Under the pieces are notes generated by a model that saw only the letters and a list, made by a program, of their open reading frames with translations, was not told the origin of the DNA and did no database searches. Source: Centroberyx gerrardi (lineage: Eukaryota; Chordata; Actinopteri; Beryciformes; Berycidae). From it: a stretch of 64,000 bases of DNA. How positions within the stretch are numbered: the stretch's first letter is position 1; each line of letters opens with the position of its first letter. This document shows, in pieces, positions 12,613 to 24,003 of this stretch. Made by a program: the position numbers and the translations under genes. The stretch spans positions 20,925,760 through 20,989,759 of the forward strand of contig NC_136005.1 of NCBI RefSeq assembly GCF_048128805.1, given 5' to 3'.

Positions 12613-12651
<39 letters not shown>

Positions 12652-14642
12652 ACGCACATTATAAAACGGATTATATAACTCACAATTCACATAATTATTC
12701 ACAGTTGATGACTACATCGGCAGCTACCAAGTCCATGAAATACACACACACTCTTTACTGCAGTGGAGTTGTGGTACCATTGTAAATGCTGAGGTCCTGC
12801 TGGGAAACATAGGCGTTGGATCCCCACACTACCATCTTGTTGATCAGGTCAGGAGTCTTGGCTGCTGCGATCAGAGCGGTGATTCCTCCATCACTCCACC
12901 CCAGCAGAGAGAACCTGCCGAAGCCCAATGCCTGCCAGGGACATGACAAACATACGGTACAACGCTAACTCACTGTATTTGTTTATAATCATAATAATGT
13001 GACACTTCATTGATCCTCATAGGGGAAATTCACTTTTTGTTTGTCCCTCTCGAGGTCAGAGTGCAGGGTCAGCTACAGAATAAGGCCCCTGGAGACAGTA
13101 GGTATTTAATGATTTGCTCAAGGACACTTTAGCAGGACGGATGCTGGCCAACACGGCCTGAACCTGGGTCCTCTGGGTGAAGGACTGTCTCTATAGTTAG
13201 GGGGCAATTTAGAAATGAAATGAAATTGTTTCCTATCTTCTCATTGCACAATGGTAGATTGATCAAAGAGCCAATTTGCCAGAAGGTCACTATAATACTT
13301 TAATATATAATATTGAGCGCATCCTTTAGTAGGGCTTAGTAAACTATGCACTTCATCATTCAGATTGGTATTTAGAAGGAGTTAATCATCACCCTTAGCT
13401 TGTCAACAAACTGACTAAACCTTCATTAGATCCACTGCATCCTTCGCATCCCTCTCAAAGAAGTCTGGGGGGAAGTCTCTGTCTGGAGGACGAGAGCGTC
13501 CATAACCGCGGGGATCCCAGCCCACCACAGTGAAGCGTTCCTTATTCAGAGACTTCAGTTGAGGTCCAAAATCAGTCTGAGCGCTTCCTGCAGTAGGAGA
13601 GCCAAAAACAGCAACGGTGCATTGGTTTCCTCTCACTTGGAGGCTGCCACCATACCGTAACATAATGTGTTTTAAAAGATATTTTACATTATATGAGACA
13701 GAGATATGTGTGTGTTTGAGAGAGATAGAGTTGTCATAGACTGCCACCAGGTGTCTTCTCTCCCCTTAAGAAGAGACATGTTGTATTTACCCAGAGCTCC
13801 AGGAAGCAGCAGGACAGCATGCTTCCCTCTGCCGGTCTGCTCATAGTACAGATCCACTCCATTGACACGTTGTCTGCCTGAGGTCACTGAAGAGCTGTGG
13901 GGAAACAAGACAAGTACAGTACTGTGGCAGAAATGGTCATGGTGATAGAATAGAATAGATCAGAATAGAATCTCCCTAGTGAATGGCATCGCATTTGACA
14001 GTCACACTGAACAAGACAAAACAAAACAATCCCTTACAACAAACAGCAAACCTACAATACATTTTAGGTGGATGCTGTACAAATATGTCAGCAAAACTAT
14101 AAACTATATTTAGTATATAATATATATATATATTATATATATATAATATCCTAATATTATATAGGAAATACAAAAACATTTTAAAAATTAATAGCAGTTA
14201 CTATAGTCAAAAATAGACCACATACTATAGTAAAACAGTGGGATTAAAACAAATACCATAAAGTATAATAAGGTCACTTTAAACTCACTGTTGAGTACTA
14301 CTGTTGAGTTCTCCCTATGGGAGAATTATAAAAATGTTACACTATTTCGTGCATGCAGAGTGTACAGTATTGTCTAGGTACACTACGCCATCTAGTGGAC
14401 TTAAATCAAATAGCTGGACTGAGAGAAAACACTCATGCACGACGGGCCAACATGTCGCAAAACGAATAATCCTCCAGTGGCACGCCGTGGTCAGAGTCCA
14501 TTTTAGAAGAAATGGTCTAAATATGCTCACTTTGCAGCTATCACATAAAAAACAATTACCAGTACGGCTGGATCCCTGTCATGACTGTCTTGATCTCAGC
14601 TCTGCACTTGCAAAGACGTCCTCCTAGTAATAACAACGCCAT
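11659..14642 (-). CDS. BPHL: BPHL, biphenyl hydrolase-like serine hydrolase (7 exons, 284 aa)
   Basis: BPHL is an alpha/beta-hydrolase that cleaves alpha-amino-acid esters (it is the valacyclovir-activating enzyme of mammals) and is associated with mitochondria. Exons in transcript order: 14560-14642, 13791-13894, 13421-13587, 12778-12931, 12457-12588, 11878-12001 and 11659-11749. These total 855 bp in phase with a TAA stop. The nucleophile elbow is GWSDGG with Ser131. The acid is in HGEKDPMVP (Asp236) and the base in GKHNLH (His264). The 131/236/264 spacing equals the published human 122/227/255 spacing. Asp132 matches the human substrate-amine-binding Asp123. Exon 1 encodes a short hydrophobic and basic leader, MALLLLGGRLCKCRAEIK, fitting a mitochondrial presequence. 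It was chosen because its phase-2 donor joins exon 2 exactly. The exon 5 acceptor has a TG-rich tract in place of a polypyrimidine tract. Intron 3 carries a SINE. Confidence 0.95.
12613..12649. repeat. (CA)n microsatellite upstream of BPHL exon 5
   Basis: An uninterrupted (CA)n run. Read on the BPHL sense strand it is (TG)n, ending about 25 bases before the exon 5 acceptor, where a polypyrimidine tract would normally lie. Confidence 0.95.
12998..13200 (-). repeat. tRNA-derived SINE-like repeat in BPHL intron 3
   Basis: In reverse complement it carries a box-B-like GGTTCAGG near its 5' end. Its 3' end contains a 'GGGGAAATT...ATCAAT' segment, written on the + strand as TTGATCCTCATAGGGGAAATT. 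The same tail occurs at about 133-175 and 38551-38580, so this is a dispersed family. The middle includes TGCTCAAGGACAC, a phrase common in fish interspersed repeats. Exact family not assigned. Confidence 0.6.
14200..14330 (-). repeat. Dispersed copy of the IRF4-upstream minisatellite unit
   Basis: In reverse complement the sequence reads ...ACTCAACAGTGAGTTTAAAG... then ACTTTATGGTATTT, closely matching the repeat unit of the array at 23440-24003. It lies just downstream of BPHL exon 1, in intron 1. Confidence 0.65.
14386..14398 (-). promoter_or_regulatory. CTCF-type motif
   Basis: On the minus strand this reads CCACTAGATGGCG, a full match to the CTCF core consensus CCASYAGRKGGCR. It lies in BPHL intron 1, near the junction between the two syntenic gene blocks. 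Motif match only; binding is unknown. Confidence 0.5.
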
Positions 14643-14954
14643 TTATCAGAGGTGCAGACCGACACGGAGCAGTCCTCGTACGCAATCCTCCTGTGTAGTT
14701 AGGACGAGATTGAAAATCATTTACTTGCACGTCAACTTTGTTTTGGTGAATGCAGCCAGCACCGAAAACAGTTTGGCACTTTCCACAAAGCGCTTATCGA
14801 GAATACATTTCGTAGCGAAAGTACTAAAACGAACCGACAGGTAACATTCACGTAAAAGCAACGCTTACGTGAGTTAATAAATATACTGTATAAATATGGC
14901 TTACACTCACGTAAAAACAAGCAATTCCGTTAGAGACTCACAGTGTGTCTAGCC

Positions 14955-15030
14955 TTCACAACGGTACTTTATAGTATTTTTTAAACCTCCTATGGTGTCA
15001 TTATAATCCTATATATTATGTACTGTATAT
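14955..15030 (+). repeat. Second dispersed copy of the minisatellite unit
   Basis: ACTTTATAGTATTTTTTAAA followed by CCTCCTATGGTGTCATTATAA matches the 23440-24003 unit (ACTTTATGGTATTTTT...CTCCTATGATATCACTATAA) with few changes. Confidence 0.65.
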
Positions 15031-16259
15031 ACTGTATATTAATACTATAGGCCTACATTAGAAGTGGGACTTATAGTAGGCTATGGTATAGTTTTGCTGT
15101 GCCATTTGTATAGCATGCCTATTTATTGTAGGATTAGTTCCTTTTCGAAAAGGTTGGACCCTGTTAGTAGGCTAGTTGCTATAAACTTGGAAGTAATTCC
15201 TGAGGTAATGCCTCTCCTTCCTCTTTTTACAGTCTAATTTAATCATCAATCATCTCTCACATCCTTAACTGTCTGTACAATACAGCAACTCCCCCCCCCC
15301 CTCCCCCCGCACTCTCCCTGTGTGTGTCTCTCTCACACACACCCACACACACACACACACACACTGAACTGCTCTGATGTAGGTATTTATATGTATCACC
15401 CACTGAAGTGTAGGCCCTATTCTTGTGTTTATGTTTATCAATGGGGTTGACCTGTTACCCACGATGAGTGTTCAGATCTAGTTCTCTGAGACAGGCGGCT
15501 TTTTGTAAACGCCTCCACGCTCCTCTGCCTGTCAGTGCGTCTGTGCTGTGCCACACATTAAACCACACACAGGAACAGAAGACAAGACGAGGCTGAGCTA
15601 AAAATACCTCGCTTCACAGTGATGTGATGAAGGTTTAGCAAAATTTACTGGAACTTAGATGATTGTTGTACATTCCATTGAATGTCCACTGAAATGCTCA
15701 ACAACAACAACAACAAGAGAAGCACAAATCAGCACATAAATAACATAAGATACATGGGGGAATTACTACTCATACGGCAGCTGAGTAGTATCAGTATCAG
15801 ACTATTAAATGTATAGCCAAATGGGCATTTATTCCACATGGCATGTATTTTACACCTTATATGGTATAACATGGCTCTAGCCAATGGGCTATATTGACCC
15901 TCTGTTGGATCTGTCCTCTGCCCTGAGCTGCCAGAGCGGCGTGGCCCTCAACCATCTTTGTCTGGTTGGTATGTGCCTGTCCACGGTCCCATGACCTACG
16001 CCTGGTCTAAATATAGGGTGTTCTGCCGCTAAGGTCACATTACGTCATCCCAACCAGCATATTCTCAATCAACTTGCACTCAGGCCGCGAGCTGCAGACT
16101 TGTCGAGAGCTTTATTATACCTTAGGTCACACAAAAAGCCTTTGGAGGAGGCTTGGAAACTGCGTGCTGAGACACAGCAGCTAGTGACAGATTACCTCCC
16201 CGTTGAGAGGGCTTGACTGGAGCAACAGGCTGCTGGAGCGCTGGATCATCCTGCTTTGT

Positions 16260-16270
16260 TGTATATATAC
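16260..16270 (+). promoter_or_regulatory. DUSP22: Possible TATA box of DUSP22
   Basis: GTATATATAC lies about 120 bases before the ATG, which would give a 5' UTR near 90 bases. Other AT-rich words occur upstream, so this choice is tentative. Confidence 0.3.
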
Positions 16271-16382
16271 AGTTTGAGCAACTTGAACAACTTGGCTACC
16301 CGGTGGAAAATGGCCAAACTGAGGTGTTAAATTGGTGAACTGTACTAAACTTGATGTGCTTTGCTTGAGATTTCTGGTGGAC

Positions 16383-19300
16383 ATGGGTAATGGAATCAAC
16401 AAGGTACAGTATCATATGAGATGGAATTATATCTCTACACTGTAAGGATGATAATATTTGCAGCTGTTTACATTTGTTTGCAGCATTAAAGATTAAATTC
16501 AACCATTCGAACCTCAATTACCTATTTTACTTCTACATTCCTATTCTACTTTGACGACTTCTGCATCCTTTGCTAACCTCAATTTCTACTTCACTTTTAG
16601 GTCCTGCCGGATCTTTACCTCGGAAACTTCAAAGGTAAACTGTCTTGCTCTGTGTAATTTGTGTATAGAATTGATTTATCATCAGAAAAATGTAATTGAG
16701 TGTTTTTCAGTTCCTCATATGGAGGGGCATGTGGTGAGATGCTACACTGAGCTCAGTTTCTATAGCGTGGAGAAATCACAATATGGAGGAAAATGATTGA
16801 AATGGTGTATTTTGATGTAAAACGAATGGAAGAATCTTTTGTCGACTGTGTGTGCGTGTGTGTATTTGTTCATGTGCGTGGGTGTGGGTGTGGGTGTGAT
16901 GTCTTTGTCAGCAGTTGGAGAAGATAAATTAATTTCAAGGGTTGCTGTGTAGTGCAGTGTGGGAGGGAATGCCCCTTAGCATGGGGGTGTCCCTTATGTG
17001 AACTGTATTCCACATATTTCCAAATAACAGCAGATCAGTGATTAGGTTGTTTTTTCTGTGTGTACACGAAATGGAGACTGCGCAGGTAATGTCTGAAAGC
17101 AACAGATACATTATTGTAGAAATGTAATGTTCAGGGAATCGCTGCCCTATAGGAAATCATGGTTCTTTATGAATTACCTTTCATGCTATCCTGATGGTTG
17201 AACTTCATGTATTGATTTTGCTGTACAATCTCCCTATTACTGTGTTACTTTGTGTTTTCTGTGTACAACAGCCAGTGTAAATATGTACGAAGAACAGCTT
17301 TGCGGTGTAAGGTGACGGAAATAGAGTTCATCTGAAAGCCAGTTCCCTGTCACCAGCTTTAATGGGATATCAGCACCTCGAGTCCTGTAAAGAATATTCA
17401 TCTCACACCCAACACACTGCGGGACATGTGCTGCATTATCTGACCTATGAATGAATGACTTAAAGTCTTACATAATCTGATTGTATTTCCTCTGCAAGTA
17501 TTTTAAGCATTTATATTGTACATTAGCGTTCAGATATATATGCATTTTCCCATTATGTTGCAGGTTTTGATTTATATCTGACAATTTATATGAATTCCCT
17601 TATGTGAAATGGGATTTTTTTTATTTTATTTAGTTGACAGGCAGGGTCTTTTGGAATAAGCTTTATTTTCATCCAGTATTTACAGCAATTTTATACTCTT
17701 CTGGTCTTGCATAGGTCACATCAGACCTATGCAAGATCAAACTTGCAAAGCATGAGAAAAAATGCCCTAGGCACATCTGTCCTAGGTAGAAACATTTGGC
17801 TTCCTTTTAAGGAACAAAATTTGATTAGAACATTTACTGTTTCTTGCTTTTGGGCCAAGCTGTTGGACTGTTTTAGAAACACTGGTTTTCCGGTTTTTCT
17901 TTCAGTTCAAAACAAGAGCAAACTTATTAAGCCATAAGGTCATATTTGCTTGGGAGAGATTTGGGGGGGGGGGGCGGGGGGGGTCGTTGTTGTTGGGTAG
18001 AAAACGCCTTATTTAGGAGGGACCTGCGTGGGGTGATTTGTGATTGGCGGGAGAGGAATATTTGCGATTTTTCAGCTCTTTTCAATCTGCAGATGCACGA
18101 GACAGGGAGCTACTGGCACGGTACAACATCACCCACATCCTGTCCATCCATGACACAGCTGCACCCATCCTGGAGGTGAGCGGCCCTGTCTGTGTGTGTG
18201 TGTGTGCCTGCCTAGCCCGACCTGACCTCGATACCCGTCCAGCCACACACTCCCCGGCCTGAACATCCAGGCTGATCACCAGTGTTATGACCCACTATGT
18301 CCCCCCTGTTCTGTGTTTATTATGAAAGGCCAGTGGAAGGACGGCTGGTGTCCAGAGACTGTTCTGGAAACCACACTGTCTTATCTGTCGACTTTATGAC
18401 CTTGGCCTTCACCAACTACCTCTCATCACAGTCTTACTCAATGGAGATCTATTACAGTATGAGTCGTCACTCTAGATGTGTTTTGAAAGGATGACTAGGA
18501 ATAGAATAGGTATTATGTATTAGGTAATATGTAATATAATATACTTTACATAATAGGCTGTTTTTATGATAGACACTGTCTATAAGCTGCTGAAGTAGAT
18601 AACTGGAATTGATGTGAAAGTCAGACCTTCTTATTTTCTATTTTGAATGGAAAGTCCTTCTGACTTGTAGTATCAGTCACAAGACTGGGAATTCACCAAT
18701 TTTCACCTGCTAACCAAGGCTCTCTGGCTGAATGCGATGCTGCAATATTGTGTAGAATCCTATTGAAAATTTGAAAATTTGCATGCTATTTTCAGTTAAT
18801 GTACAGTAAGTGACTGAGAAGATGTAGCCAAATGGACATTTTGTACAGTAGAGCTGTTTAGCTCAACAGTCAGCAATGTGAAAGATTTGAAAGTGCAACT
18901 TCATTAAAAGGTTTTGTCCTTTCATATGTTGCTACATTTAGATGTTGCGATTTGTGTATGAAAGAGCGGGAAAGGTGTGTTTCTTGTGCGTACGTGTGAA
19001 GGAGAGAAAAAGGTTCTCACAGATCTACTGAGAGGAACCTGAGGGAGTGAGGTTTGAAAGTAGAAACCTGTTTTCAGTGATTTTCACTTTGTAACACAGA
19101 AGCGTTTTTATACAATTTGTTAAAACTGCGATATGTAGTTTTTGGAAAGGAAGTATATTGCATATCGTAAGTATCCTGAACACATAAAATGTTTAAATGG
19201 TCCTACCATCCCAACACAGTCACAACAGATAGGAACACCTTCTGGACCAGCAGTTCGCCTTACTGAAACCTTTTTATTTACTATTTAATAAACCATTCAT

Positions 19301-22300
19301 CTCATTTTGGATATGTTCATTTCACTTGAGTTGAACAAAATTGTTGCATCATCGGATTTTCCTCTACCTGCTGCTGTTTGACAATTTTTTTGGAAATCTT
19401 GAATTCCGCTGAGTTCTTCCATGTCCGCTTTCACAACTTTCATCTTTTCTTGTTGAAAGCAAGCCTGAAAAACATGCCGAGATTTCTGTACACTTTCTCC
19501 ATCCATGGGAGAATGTCAGTGTGTTTTCACAACCATTACACTGAAGAGAAACAGCAACTTTGTCTACAGTATCACTACCCAGACTGGTCAACCACCAAGA
19601 TGTTTAAAAAGGTTTTGGCCTCAAATTATGTAAAAGCCTTCAGACGCATGTTACACTACGCCTCCATTCATTAAGCATCTCATTCTTTCTATCTACGCAT
19701 CTTGATCTCCATTATAGGACTATACAGTTTTCGATATTATGACATCAGTTATTAATTAATCAGTATAATATCATATAGGCCTAATATCAGTTATAAATAT
19801 AATGACACAGTATGACACAGCGTTTAGAGCGCTTTGGCATAATGATGACTCAGGTCTATTTTACCAGCGTGGGCTAATGGCCAGATGGATGGTTTATTTG
19901 CATAACTAACAGTCAACCTTCTGACTGATTGATTTCTTGGAAGAAAGCGTGGTGGTTCCTGAGAGAGGAAGGTCTGGTTTGCAGCCACCAAGTCTCTATG
20001 GACGGACGTGTCACTTATACGTTACATCAGTTCACAGTCATCATATACAGTAAATATGAACGGACAATAAAACATAAAACCTTAAATGCACTGTGCATTT
20101 AGTCACAACTTCCAATTAATTGCATATACAGTCAGAGATTTGTTTGATATGATTTGTGTCGGTCTGGATTGGATCCTACAGATAGTATCACTGACTCACT
20201 GTCATGATGAGTAGCGAGAGTGAATGCACAAAGATATAAGAAGATTTATCTGTATTGTTGGTTAGTAGATAATGCAACACCCTCTGTCAAAAATGGCAAT
20301 TTCTGATGCAAGAGTGATAGATGCATGGCGGATGTGTGCACGTATACTGGTGTGTGTGCATGCGTGCATTTATGTCTGTGTGTGTGTGTGTGTGTGCGCG
20401 TGCGTGTATGTTGGCGTCTGTCTGTGTATGTGAATGTAAGCTGACCTTTGTCGAAGACTCCCATAGCTCAGTGTGTCCCAGAGGGCTCAGGGGCTTTCGC
20501 AGAGGTGCAGTCATACCGGGACAAGGTGGTTTCTGTCCACTGGGGCTATGCGTGTACCATCAGCTGCCAGGTGCACATTGCAAAAACACACACACAGGCA
20601 TACATTCAAAATTCGTTATGTCATGACCCCCCGACTACTGATCTACAGGGCCAGAGGGGGCAAGGCTTTCGGGACGGTCCCTTCTGAGGTGAAACAGGAA
20701 GCATGTAGACCCTCGCATTCAGGTGGATGACCTGCCATGATAAAGACCCTCTCCAAACTGTTCTGCTATTACATACTCGGTCTGCCCTTTGTTAACGTCT
20801 GACACCAACCATTGCACAATAAAATAACATTAGTAATATTTTTTTTCTGCAGAGATTATGTATTTTTTTTGTATGAGCCTAAACTACCCCCCCTTCCCCC
20901 CATAGGACATGACATACCTTTGTATATCCGCTGCTGACCACTCTAAGCAAAACCTGTGAGTATCCTGTATGTATAGAGATTCACTGTATGCCCACAGTAA
21001 TGTTTAAAGGTTCTTCAGTATGTTTTTATTTGATAATTTCATCAGGATTCAGTACTTCAGAGACAGCATCACGTTTATCCATGAGTCCCGAATGAAAGGT
21101 CAAGGCTGCCTTGTCCACTGGTGAGTGAAAAGACATCTAAAGCCCTTATTGGTTGGTTTCTTCCTCTTTACTCATCCCAGCGGGTCAATTGTACTAGTGT
21201 ACTAATGTGCTACATCTAACAATCACATGCAAAAACAATTCTCTATTTTCATTGGTTGATTAAGTGAGGACTTCCACTTGAGTGTTGAGCATTTATTTTC
21301 TTTGTTTTTCACAAAAAATCCTATATCCTGCATCTATGACAGGATATGTTCCTGTGTTTTGCATGTGATATTGAGATCATTCTTTGGTCTGAGAGCGGTC
21401 TGAAAACCAGGTGAAACTTAGATGCATGGTTTAGTTTTTTGCATACACGCATCAGCAAAATGTAGGGACCTCTGATGCAAATTGAATAGGCATTATAGTG
21501 ATGACCAGGGATGTAGTACTAAACTCAGTTTACCCACCTTTTTATTTGCACAGTAGAATTTATCCACCCTTTTTGTCTAACATAAACTTTATGATGTAAA
21601 CTCATAATATATATTATAGTTAAGTAGTATCAAACTGTGAGTTGTATGAGGATAGGGTGTTTTAAGGAAAAAATAATGTTAAAAATATAATTGATCTTTG
21701 TTTATATTGGTGATTGTTTGCCACATGATGATTAGGGATTATAGTTTACTCACCTTTTTATTTACCACTACATCACTGTGACCAGGACAGGCTTCAAAAT
21801 TTGGGCAGATAATCAAGTTGAACCTGATTCTTATACTACTCTCACATCAAACATGCAAAAGCAGGGATTATCCTTTAATAATCATAATTCCAGAAAAAAA
21901 GGCAAAGTAGAAATAAAAGTAAAAAGTAGAAGTAATATACTTCTACTTAGAGTAGAAGTAAAATACTTCTACTTACACAAAACAGAGAAAAGAGCCTCCT
22001 AGCCAAAGAACTATCTGATGATTACATGATGGAAAGTAAAGTGCTGTGTTTAGTGTGGCAGGAGTGTCCCGCAGTGTGACCCTGGTGGTGGCCTACATCA
22101 TGACGGTGACGGGACGGGGCTGGGTGGAGTCTCTGGCGGCTGTGAGGGCGGCGAGGCCGTGCGCCGGGCCGAACCTGGGCTTTCTGCGGCAGCTGGAGGA
22201 GTTTGAAAACACAGAACTGACACAAGTGAGTGACATCATGCCGTTCTCACTCTCTGTTCCTGATCGCCTGTCTCTCTTTACTTTCCCTCAGTTGAAGACT

Positions 22301-22540
22301 TCCTCAGTCTCTTAAAATCTGTATGAGTTGTCTTTTTTGTTTTATATGACTCGCTTTTGTTTTTAATACGATCTCTCTGCTCTCCTCCTCCAGTATAGAG
22401 CCTGGTGGAAGGACCGGTATGGGAAGAACTCGTTCGATGATGATGAGGAGATCGTAGCCCTTCTGACCCGGAAGTCCCAGGGCAACAGCAATGCCATGGC
22501 AACCAGCATCACTTCCCCACTGGCCACAAGTGGCACTTGA
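16383..22540 (+). CDS. DUSP22: DUSP22, dual-specificity phosphatase (7 exons, 193 aa)
   Basis: DUSP22 (JSP-1/JKAP) is a small atypical dual-specificity phosphatase that modulates JNK and T-cell-receptor signalling. Exons: 16383-16403, 16601-16634, 18093-18175, 20906-20955, 21046-21120, 22054-22225 and 22394-22540. These total 582 bp, all in phase, with a TGA stop. The N-terminus MGNGINK keeps Gly2, the family's myristoylation site. The general acid is Asp57 in SAADHSKQNL. The P-loop is HCVAGVSRS with catalytic Cys88 and Arg94, the same numbering as human; position 89 is Val where human has Leu. The core ends near FLRQLEEFENTELTQYRAWW. The last ~40 residues (DDDEEIVALLTRKSQG... to ATSGT) do not resemble the human C-terminus. 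Fish often carry two paralogues, and I cannot say from this window whether it is the a or b copy. IRF4 follows on the same strand, as in human. Confidence 0.93.
16635..20905 (+). other. DUSP22: DUSP22 introns 2 and 3
   Basis: Apart from exon 3 (18093-18175) no coding exon was found. There is a G-rich run at 17966-17984 just before exon 3 and GT-rich sequence at 20350-20440. A frame at 20448-20687 looks partly protein-like but matches nothing I know and has no start or splice context. No clear mobile element was identified. Confidence 0.5.
21480..21980. repeat. Dispersed repeat with internal duplications in DUSP22 intron 5
   Basis: Related phrases recur: 'AGGGATGTAGTACTAAACTC' and 'AGGGATTATAGTTTACTC', each followed by an A/T-rich 'ACC..CTTTTTATTT' tract. 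The right end has interleaved AGTAGAAGTA and TACTTCTACTT words (21905-21975) that form short inverted repeats. This style of 'acttctactt' sequence is common in fish repeats. Family not assigned. Confidence 0.45.
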
Positions 22541-23395
22541 CCTAATCAGAAAGTCTGCCTGCCAGCCTCTTACCTGGTCATCTCTAACAGATGCTGTCCA
22601 TCCACCAGAGCAGCCAATCACTGAGACCTAGAGCATGGCTGTGGGAGGGGCCGCTGCCTTCACCATCAACCTGTTTAGAGCAGCAACTGTTTCAAAAGTT
22701 CGTTTGAGGAATCCTGCCTACATCGTTGGCCCTGGAGAGAAAAGCACACTTGTCAGATAGAGGAGCGGATTATGTATCGATATGATATGTCGAATCTCGT
22801 GTTTGCAAATGGCTACGCAGTCATGCAAGGGGGATTTCTTTGTCATTATCTTGAGTCCCCTCTGACGTGACATGTTCTTGCCCCCAACTGTCAAAACAAC
22901 ATGCAAGGGCAATCAAGCAGAACACCAAGGAAATACATATATATACAATCAACTGAGTGAACACAGTTACTTAGTCACCTCCTTTAGCAGCACATCTCCC
23001 TCTGTGAGTTATGTTATGGTGTGACTTGTACTTGAAATATAACTATTAAATGACTTTATAGAAAGACAGTGTAAGCTGTTTGTTTTTGTCAACTGTTTGT
23101 TAGAATACCTTCAAGTAACACTCAGCATGATCAGAATCAATATTTACTCACACCACACTATTATGTCCAAGGAGTAAAGTGAAGCATTGCCTTTGCTTTG
23201 CTTTGGTTTGGATTAGTTGTTGAGAGGTTGCAGGAGTGCCTCTCAATCGCTCCATTATAACAAGGGTTCACAGTAAAAGCCTACATTCATTTTCATGTCC
23301 ATGACCTGGGGTCAGTGGATTCACACCTGAATCAAATTGTATTTGTTAACATAAGGGAGCTTGTATTTTATTTAATAAAACATGCATTGAAATGA
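22541..23395 (+). other. DUSP22: DUSP22 3' UTR
   Basis: Non-coding sequence after the TGA stop. AATAAA at 23374-23379 is the likely poly(A) signal, with an ATTAAA near 23044 as an alternative. The minisatellite upstream of IRF4 begins almost immediately after the presumed transcript end. Confidence 0.5.
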
Positions 23396-23439
23396 GTTTT
23401 TTTGTTTGTTTATCTCAGCAATTCCCTAACAAAATAGAA

Positions 23440-24003
23440 TATTCCTGTAGGGACTTATAGTGTACCTATGGTGCTCAGTAGTGAGTTTATAATGATCTTG
23501 TACTTTGTAGTATTTTTTAATCTCCTATGATATCGCTGTAATATTCCTATAATAATCCTATAGGGATTTATAGTGTGTCTGTGGTACTCAATAGCAAGTT
23601 TATAGTAATCTCACCCTACTTTATGGTATTTTTATCTCCTATTGTATCACTGTAATAGTCCTATAATATTAATAAAATACTCCTATATGGAATGTGGTAC
23701 TCAATAGTGTATTTTTATAATAATCTTACCATACTTTATGGGATGTTTTAATATCCTATGATATCACTATAATATTCCTATAATACTCCTATAAGGACTT
23801 AGTGTGTTCTGGTAGTCAATAGTGAGTTTATAATAATCTTATACTTTATGGTATTTTTAAATCTCCTATAGTATCACCATAATTGTCCTATAATATTCCT
23901 ACAGTGTGTGCTACTCAATAGTGAGTTAAATCTTACTGGCTTCATTGTATTTTTTAATCTCTTTAGTTTATCACCATAATAGTCCTATAATATTCCTACG
24001 GTA
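23440..24003 (+). repeat. Minisatellite of about 113-bp units upstream of IRF4
   Basis: Five diverged head-to-tail units. The landmark GTGAGTTTATAATAATC (or variant) starts at 23481, 23594, 23707, 23823 and 23921, giving spacings of 113, 113, 116 and 98. Each unit also contains an ACTTTATGGTATTTTT-like segment, a CTCCTATGATATCAC-like segment and repeated CCTATAATA words. Single diverged copies occur at 14200-14330 (reverse) and 14955-15030, so the unit is probably derived from a dispersed element that was tandemly amplified here. Confidence 0.85.

Larger units (their letters stand above)
14643..16382. promoter_or_regulatory. Divergent intergenic region between BPHL and DUSP22
   Basis: This interval holds the start of BPHL (left) and the promoter of DUSP22 (right). 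The BPHL side, about 14400-14870, is relatively CpG-rich. A (CA)n and poly-C stretch lies at 15290-15363. On the DUSP22 side a CRE-like TTACGTCA lies at 16040-16047 and a TATATATA sequence at about 16262. No coding exon was seen. It also marks the join of two gene blocks that are far apart in human. Confidence 0.5.

Noticed and set aside
20448-20687. Frame with protein-like text (AEVQSYRDKVVSVHWGYACT)
   Set aside because: Only about 45 residues look ordered, with no recognised family, no start context and no fit to DUSP22 splicing phases.
23440-24003. CRISPR-like repeat-spacer array
   Set aside because: The units are diverged along their whole 113 bp with no short identical repeat and unique spacers, and the genome is a vertebrate's.
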